From Haloechinothrix alba (lineage in GTDB: Bacteria > Actinomycetota > Actinomycetes > Mycobacteriales > Pseudonocardiaceae), in assembly GCF_900188115.1 (NCBI RefSeq), contig NZ_FZNW01000006.1:1-64000 (forward strand): a stretch of 64,000 nt of DNA, read 5' to 3'. The position numbers and the translations under genes are program-made. Numbering within the stretch: position 1 is the stretch's first letter; the number at the start of each line of letters is the position of its first letter. The notes under the pieces were generated by a model. That model saw only the letters and a list, made by a program, of their open reading frames with translations. It had not been told where the DNA came from and ran no database searches. Shown here piece by piece: positions 58,915 through 64,000 of the stretch.

Positions 58915-59892
58915 GTGCAGCGTTGGCGTGGACTCGAGGACCTTCCCGGCAACTGGGGTCGCTGTGTTGTCACCATCGGCGTATTCGACGGGGTGCATCG
59001 CGGCCACCAGGAACTGATCCGGCGCACCGTGGAGGTCGCGCGGGAGCGCGGGTTGCCGAGCGTGGTGCTGACGTTCGACCCGCACCCGTCGGAGGTGTTG
59101 CGGCCCGGCAGCCATCCCGCTCAGCTGACCACGTTGCGACGCAAGGCGGAGCTCATCGAGGAGCTCGGCGTGGATGTGCTGTGCGTGCTGCCGTTCACCC
59201 TGGAACTGTCCCGGCTGACCGCACACGAGTTCGTGCACGAGATCCTTGTGGACCGGTTGCACGCTGCCGTGGTGCTTGTGGGGGAGAACTTCACGTTCGG
59301 GGCCAAGGCCGCGGGCGACATCGAGCTGCTCAGGCAGCTTGGCCGGCGGTTCGGGTACGTGGCCTACGGGGCCGAGCTGCAGGGGGCCTCGGTGCGGGGC
59401 GGCAGTGCCGCCGGTGAGCTGCTCCAGGGCGAGATCACGTACTCGTCGACGTACGTGCGCTCGTGTATCGACGCGGGCGACGTCGCGGCCGCGGCGGCGG
59501 CGCTGGGTCGCTGGCACCGGGTGGAGGGCATCGTGGTCCGTGGTGACGGGCGGGGCCGCGAGCTGGGCTATCCCACTGCCAACCTGTCCACCCATGCGTA
59601 CGCCGCCGTCCCCGCGGACGGCGTGTACAGCTGCTGGTTCCACTGCGTGTCGCAGCCGGGACAGCCGCTCGCCGCGGCGGTCTCGGTCGGCACCAACCCG
59701 ACCTTCTCCGGCCGGGAACGCAGCGTGGAGGCCTTCGTGCTCGGGGTGACGGAGGACTTCTACGGGCAGCACGTCGCACTCGACTTCGTCTCCCGGCTGC
59801 GCGACATGGTGCGGTTCGACTCGCTGCCGGAGCTGGTGCGGCAGATCGACGTCGATGTCGAGCAGACCCGTGAGGCACTCGGGGTCGACTGA
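58915..59892 (+). CDS. ribF: Bifunctional riboflavin kinase / FAD synthetase RibF
   Basis: 325 residues. FAD synthetase half: VTIGVFDGVHRGHQELI (HIGH-like), then VVLTFDPHPSEVL and SSTYVRSCI. Riboflavin kinase half: VRGDGRGRELGYPTANLSTH, DGVYSCWFH and AVSVGTNPTF; the closing helix is VALDFVSRLRDMVRFDSL. GTG at this position fits a leaderless transcript; a GTG two codons earlier is possible. Makes FMN and FAD. Confidence 0.94.
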   Translation: MQRWRGLEDLPGNWGRCVVTIGVFDGVHRGHQELIRRTVEVARERGLPSVVLTFDPHPSEVLRPGSHPAQLTTLRRKAELIEELGVDVLCVLPFTLELSRLTAHEFVHEILVDRLHAAVVLVGENFTFGAKAAGDIELLRQLGRRFGYVAYGAELQGASVRGGSAAGELLQGEITYSSTYVRSCIDAGDVAAAAAALGRWHRVEGIVVRGDGRGRELGYPTANLSTHAYAAVPADGVYSCWFHCVSQPGQPLAAAVSVGTNPTFSGRERSVEAFVLGVTEDFYGQHVALDFVSRLRDMVRFDSLPELVRQIDVDVEQTREALGVD

Positions 59893-60106
59893 GACGACGG
59901 TTACGCGATGGGGGTATGTATGCGGGTGGATTCGCCGGTTCGGCTCCCGTGCGGGCGAACGCCTGGCACGATGCCATACGGCGGCACATGTGGACGTGGG
60001 GCCGCGACCTCGGCAGGCACGGCGCGGTACGTCGTGCGGTACGGGTCGGCGGGTCGTGTAACGCCCGCACCAGGTGTGTGGTGACGGATAAAGCGGAGAG
60101 GCCACG

Positions 60107-60586
60107 GTGGAGGCATCCAACATCATCCAGAAGAACATCGAGCTGCAGCGCCAGTGGTACGGCGAGCCGCTGGGGGACCGGGTGCGGCGGCTGGTTGTCG
60201 CGTTCGATGTCTCGCAGTCCCACCTCGCCGATGTCCTCGGGATCAGCGCACCCATGCTCAGCCAGGTCATGAGCGGTCGCCGCGCGAAGATCGGCAACCC
60301 GGCCGTGCTGGCGCGGTTGATCATGCTGGAGCGCAAGATCCTGACCCCCGAGGTGGCCTCCGGGGTACGCGAGGCGATGATCGAGGCGATGGAGGAGGTG
60401 CGGGTCTCCAACCCCAGCGTGGGACGTGACGACCTACCGGTGCAGCGGGGTCTCGAGGAGTCGACGTTGCTCGCGGTACTGCGCGACATCACCGATGGTG
60501 AGGACCTCGTCGAGGCCGCCGAGATGTTGGGTGAGGAGTTCCCCGCGGTAGCCGATATCCTGCGTAGGGCCGCGACGAGCGTGTGA
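60107..60586 (+). CDS. Helix-turn-helix regulator
   Basis: 159 residues. The HTH covers about 25-75: RVRRLVVAFDVSQSHLADVLGISAPMLSQVMSGRRAKIGNPAVLARL (read in parts). It is followed by an acidic helical C-terminus (EESTLLAVLRDITDGEDLVEAAEMLGEEFPAVADILRRAA). GTG after GCGGAGAGGCC. Such genes are conserved in actinobacteria near ribF/rpsO; its targets are unknown. Confidence 0.82.
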   Translation: MEASNIIQKNIELQRQWYGEPLGDRVRRLVVAFDVSQSHLADVLGISAPMLSQVMSGRRAKIGNPAVLARLIMLERKILTPEVASGVREAMIEAMEEVRVSNPSVGRDDLPVQRGLEESTLLAVLRDITDGEDLVEAAEMLGEEFPAVADILRRAATSV

Positions 60587-60589
60587 ACC

Positions 60590-61120
60590 ATGCGCCTGTT
60601 CGCCGCCTTCGTGCCACCACGGCCGGTCACCGAGTCCCTGGCGCTCGAGCTGGCCAGGCACCGCCCGGGCGCTCGCGGGGACCGGGGTGGCCTGCGGTGG
60701 GTGGATCCGGCGCTGTGGCACGTCACGGTCGCGTTCTACGGCCGGGACGATCCGGACCGGCGTACCGAGTGGCTGCGCGACAGGCTCGCCGGGTACGCCG
60801 CACCACGGCTGCGGCTGGAGGGGGCAGGCACGTTCCCCGGTGTGCTGTGGACCGGGGTGACCGGTGACAGCGAGCGGTTGCGTTCGGTCGCCGTGCGTGC
60901 CGGAACCGGCGAGCGCAACCGCCGGTACCACGCGCACCTCACGCTGGCGAGGTGGAAGGGGGCGGCCGCTGCCGCGCACGCCGAGGGGTGGCGCCGCCTG
61001 CTGGCCGGGTACCACGGACCCGGTTGGCTCGCCGGTGAGCTCGTGCTGATGCGCAGTGACCGGGGGCCGGACGGTCCGCGGTACACGGTGCTGGAACGGT
61101 TCGCGCTGGCGGGAACGTGA
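60590..61120 (+). CDS. thpR: RNA 2',3'-cyclic phosphodiesterase (2H family, ThpR-like)
   Basis: 176 residues with the two H-x-T/S motifs of the 2H superfamily: LWHVTVAFYG (HVT) and YHAHLTLAR (HLT), symmetric around the active site. MRLFAAFVPP start is typical. The ATG lies 3 nt after the preceding stop, so coupled. Hydrolyses 2',3'-cyclic phosphates or ligates RNA ends in vitro. Confidence 0.88.
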   Translation: MRLFAAFVPPRPVTESLALELARHRPGARGDRGGLRWVDPALWHVTVAFYGRDDPDRRTEWLRDRLAGYAAPRLRLEGAGTFPGVLWTGVTGDSERLRSVAVRAGTGERNRRYHAHLTLARWKGAAAAAHAEGWRRLLAGYHGPGWLAGELVLMRSDRGPDGPRYTVLERFALAGT

Positions 61121-61351
61121 GCCGTCGCTTGCGCGGCCCTCGCCCGGCCACGCGCCGTGACGCCGTCGCCGGCGTACCTGCTACCCTGGACATTCGGGTC
61201 ATGCTGTAGTCCGTGACGGCGTGACCGGCGGCGATCTGGACGGGGTCCGCGGCGCGTGTGCCCGCGGGTGCACTCGGCGGGTCGCCGGAGGCGAAGCCAG
61301 GTCCGCGGTGCGCCGCGGACGCACGGTACGTAACGAGCAAGGAGTATACGA

Positions 61352-61621
61352 GTGGCGCTGTCCACCCAGAAGAAGAAGGACGTCCTGGCCGAGTACGGGT
61401 TGCACGACTCGGACACGGGTTCTCCCGAAGCTCAGGTCGCTCTGCTGACGACCCGCATCGTCGGCCTCACCGAGCACCTCAAGGAGCACAAGCACGACCA
61501 TCACTCTCGACGGGGTCTCCTGCTGCTGGTCGGCCGTCGCCGTCGGCTGCTGGACTACCTCAAGAAGGTGGATATCGCACGGTACCGGACGCTGATCCAG
61601 CGTCTCGGCCTTCGGCGATGA
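61352..61621 (+). CDS. rpsO: 30S ribosomal protein S15
   Basis: 89 residues: [70 protein letters not shown] (read in parts), full length and typical. GTG after CAAGGAG. A TACCCT box at 61182-61187 suits a promoter with a long leader, perhaps for autoregulation by S15. Followed by pnp, the usual order. Confidence 0.97.
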   Translation: MALSTQKKKDVLAEYGLHDSDTGSPEAQVALLTTRIVGLTEHLKEHKHDHHSRRGLLLLVGRRRRLLDYLKKVDIARYRTLIQRLGLRR

Positions 61622-61630
61622 GATAGTGGT

Positions 61631-61687
61631 GCGGGGGAGCCGGTCCGCGCGGCGCCCGACGGGACCGGACGGGGACAGCTCCCCCGC
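61631..61687 (+). terminator. Large nested hairpin between rpsO and pnp
   Basis: Outer stem GCGGGGGAGC / GCTCCCCCGC (10 bp, 61631-61640 and 61678-61687) with an inner CGGTCC / GGACCG stem. It could terminate rpsO transcripts or, as in enterobacterial pnp, be a processing site for RNase III and PNPase autocontrol. Confidence 0.65.
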
Positions 61688-61943
61688 GCGCCACTGGTAA
61701 CTAACACACAGAGCAGGGCTGGAACGCGCGAGAGAGCGCATTCGCCGGTCCTCGGTAGTGGTTTCCGGGAATGTGAGCCTGGTCGACGAGCACAGACGAG
61801 AACAGTCGAGCAGAGACCGGCAGAGACCGGCGCAGACCAGCCCCGGAGACTTCGATCGATGGCCGGCTTCGTCTCTCGGGCGCGACCCCACCAGGGAGGT
61901 GGGGTATCAGCGCTGCTCGTCGTTGACGAGGAGATACGCATAC
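61688..61943 (+). other. pnp leader region
   Basis: No gene. A 10-bp direct tandem repeat (CAGAGACCGG twice, then a degenerate third) lies at 61811-61840. A GACGAGGAGA ribosome binding site ends it at pnp. Confidence 0.55.
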
Positions 61944-64000
61944 ATGACTGAATCCGTTGTACACGAGACGGAAGCCGTCATCGACAACGGGAAGTTCGGC
62001 ACCCGAACCGTCCGTTTCGAGACGGGACGGATGGCCAAGCTGGCAGCAGGCTCGGTCGTCGCCTACCTGGACGACGAGACCATGCTGCTGTCCGCCACGA
62101 CGGCGTCCAAGCAGCCGAAGGAACAACTGGACTTCTTCCCGCTGACGGTGGACGTCGAGGAGCGGATGTACTCGGTCGGGCGGATCCCGGGCGCGTTCTT
62201 CCGCAGGGAGGGCCGCCCGTCCACCGACGCCATCCTGACGTGCCGGCTGATCGACAGGCCGCTGCGCCCGTCGTTCGCCGACGGCCTGCGCAACGAGGTC
62301 CAGGTCGTGATCACGGTGCAGAGCCTGCATCCCGGCGACCCCTACGACGTGCTGGCCATCAATGCCGCGTCCGCATCCACCCAGCTCGGCGGGCTGCCGT
62401 TCTCCGGCCCCGTCGGCGGCGTGCGGGTCGCGTTGATCGACGGCCAGTGGGTGGCCTTCCCGACATGGGAGCAGCTCGAGAGGGCGACCTTCAACATGGT
62501 CGTCGCCGGGCGCATCGTCGAGGACGACGTCGCGATCATGATGGTGGAGGCCGAGGGCACCGAGAACACCCTCGACCTGATCGCCGAAGGCGCTACCGGC
62601 CCCGACGAGCACACCGTCGCCGCCGGCCTGACGGCAGCCAAGCCGTTCATCCGGTCGCTGTGTGAGGCACAGCAGCGGCTGGCCGACGCCGCGGCCGAGA
62701 CGGCCGAGACCGACGAGTACCCGCTGTTTCCCTCCTACCAGCCCGACATCTACGAGGCGGTCGCCGCGCTGGCGACCGACGAGCTGGACAGCGCGCTGGC
62801 CACCGAGGGCAAGCAGGCCAGGGACGAGCGCACCGAGGCCATCAAGGCCGACGTGCTCGCCAAGGTCGGCGTCGGTGAGGGTGAGGCCTTCGAGGGCCGC
62901 GACAAGGAGGCAGGCGAGGCCTTCCGCGGGCTGACCAAGCACCTCATCCGCCAGCGCATCCTGCGTGACCAGGTACGGATCGACGGCCGCGGACTCACCG
63001 ACATCCGTTCGCTTTCCGCCGAGGTCGGCGTTGTGCCGCGCGCGCACGGTTCGGCGCTGTTCGAGCGGGGGGAGACCCAGATCCTGGGGATCACCACGCT
63101 GAACATGCTCCGCTTGGAGCAGTCCCTGGACACGCTGTCGCCGGACACGAGCAAGCGGTACATGCACCACTACAACATGCCTCCCTTCTCCACCGGGGAG
63201 ACCGGCCGGGTCGGTACTCCCAAGCGCAGGGAGATCGGGCACGGCATGCTCGCCGAGCGGGCGCTGGTGCCGGTGCTGCCCAAGCGTGACGAGTTCCCCT
63301 ACGCGATCCGCCAGGTGTCCGAGGCATTGGGCTCCAACGGCTCCACGTCGATGGGCTCGGTGTGTGCCTCGACGATGGGCCTGCTCAACGCGGGCGTTCC
63401 CCTCAAGGCGCCGGTCGCGGGTATCGCGATGGGCCTGGTCAGCGACGAGGTCGTCAACGACGCGGGCAAGTCCGAACGCCGCTACGTCGCGCTGACCGAC
63501 ATTCTCGGTGCCGAGGACGCCTTCGGTGACATGGACTTCAAGGTCGCCGGCACCAAGGACGTGATCACGGCGCTGCAGCTGGACACCAAGCTCGACGGGA
63601 TCCCCTCGGACGTGCTGGTCTCCGCGCTGAACCAGGCCAAGGACGCCCGGCTGACGATCCTGGATGTCGTCACAGAGGCGATCGCCGAGCCCGACGAGAT
63701 GAGCCCGCACGCCCCGCGCGTGTCCCAGGTGACCGTTCCCGTCGACAAGATCGGTGAGGTCATCGGCCCGAAGGGCAAGATGATCAATACCATCACCGAG
63801 GAGACCGGCGCCGAGATCTCGATCGAGGACGACGGCACGATCTATGTCGGTGCCACGGACGGCCCGTCGGCCGAGGCGGCGATCAACAAGATCAACGAGA
63901 TCGCGAACCCGCAGCTGCCCAAGGTCGGTGAGCGGTTCCTCGGCACCGTGGTCAAGACCGCGGCGTTCGGTGCGTTCGTCTCGCTGGTTCCCGGCAGGGA
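61944..64000 (+). CDS. pnp: Polyribonucleotide nucleotidyltransferase (PNPase), cut by the window edge
   Basis: The first 685 codons are inside the window. First RNase PH domain ([42 protein letters not shown] in parts; [35 protein letters not shown]), alpha-helical linker, second catalytic RNase PH domain ([70 protein letters not shown]). Then KH ([11 protein letters not shown]) and the start of the S1 domain ([19 protein letters not shown]). Degrades RNA in the degradosome. Confidence 0.97.
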   Translation, partial: MTESVVHETEAVIDNGKFGTRTVRFETGRMAKLAAGSVVAYLDDETMLLSATTASKQPKEQLDFFPLTVDVEERMYSVGRIPGAFFRREGRPSTDAILTCRLIDRPLRPSFADGLRNEVQVVITVQSLHPGDPYDVLAINAASASTQLGGLPFSGPVGGVRVALIDGQWVAFPTWEQLERATFNMVVAGRIVEDDVAIMMVEAEGTENTLDLIAEGATGPDEHTVAAGLTAAKPFIRSLCEAQQRLADAAAETAETDEYPLFPSYQPDIYEAVAALATDELDSALATEGKQARDERTEAIKADVLAKVGVGEGEAFEGRDKEAGEAFRGLTKHLIRQRILRDQVRIDGRGLTDIRSLSAEVGVVPRAHGSALFERGETQILGITTLNMLRLEQSLDTLSPDTSKRYMHHYNMPPFSTGETGRVGTPKRREIGHGMLAERALVPVLPKRDEFPYAIRQVSEALGSNGSTSMGSVCASTMGLLNAGVPLKAPVAGIAMGLVSDEVVNDAGKSERRYVALTDILGAEDAFGDMDFKVAGTKDVITALQLDTKLDGIPSDVLVSALNQAKDARLTILDVVTEAIAEPDEMSPHAPRVSQVTVPVDKIGEVIGPKGKMINTITEETGAEISIEDDGTIYVGATDGPSAEAAINKINEIANPQLPKVGERFLGTVVKTAAFGAFVSLVPGR

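Noticed and set aside
61701-63710. 669-codon antisense frame over pnp
   Set aside because: Shadow; pnp is clearly coding on the plus strand.
4213-64000. CRISPR arrays
   Set aside because: No run of regularly spaced direct repeats was seen.

Overview
The window looks like a chromosome segment of a high-GC actinobacterium, most likely near the Pseudonocardiaceae. The evidence is the very high GC content, many GTG starts, a DUF397 protein, the gene order rimP-nusA-ylxR-infB-rbfA-truB-ribF-rpsO-pnp, and several housekeeping genes whose start codon sits exactly 7 bases after a TANNNT box, as expected of leaderless mRNAs. No species can be named from sequence alone.

Layout. 1-4260 is host DNA: a gene tail, a 76-nt palindromic repeat, dnaG with a small downstream gene, a trans-aconitate methyltransferase-like gene, a YtxH-like gene, tRNA-Asn and a CAU-anticodon tRNA. 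4213-40083 is an apparently complete siphovirus-type prophage of about 35.9 kb, bounded by a perfect 47-bp direct repeat derived from the 3' part of the CAU tRNA. 40084-44400 is a flank of decaying host genes (peroxiredoxin-like, ECF sigma, racemase, sugar ABC ATPase, permease tail). 44599-64000 is conserved host sequence: two PH-domain membrane proteins, a ferritin-like lipoprotein, then the translation and RNA-metabolism cluster rimP to pnp, which runs off the right edge.

Prophage organisation. Most genes lie on the minus strand. From the right end they are: integrase, a small upstream gene and repressor (plus strand), then a divergent Cro-like gene, an excisionase-like gene and an early operon of tightly overlapping genes (ERF annealase, HNH, SSB, WhiB, replication protein, RuvC, many small zinc-ribbon proteins). 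A central block carries short plus-strand early genes including a DUF932 protein. The left half is the late operon: ParB-like, TAGT-like glycosyltransferase, TET/JBP-like dioxygenase, terminase, portal, minor capsid protein, scaffold, major capsid, connectors, tail tube, a programmed -1 frameshift tail chaperone, tape measure, tail tip, glycine-rich adhesin, holin candidates and endolysin.

The most interesting system is the ParB / TAGT-like / TET-JBP-like cassette at 22809-25074. Its three genes overlap by ATGA junctions and sit directly upstream of the terminase genes. By analogy with described phage systems it would oxidise and then glycosylate bases of the phage DNA before or during packaging. 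I see no cytosine-C5 methyltransferase in the prophage, so the base it acts on is open. A second coherent system is regulatory: six copies of a 19-bp operator (TGTCAA-N7-TTGACA) lie at the switch region and at early promoters, which outlines the lysogeny circuit. A third signal is the 76-nt repeat, whose second copy supplies the TGA stop codons of both convergent genes beside it.
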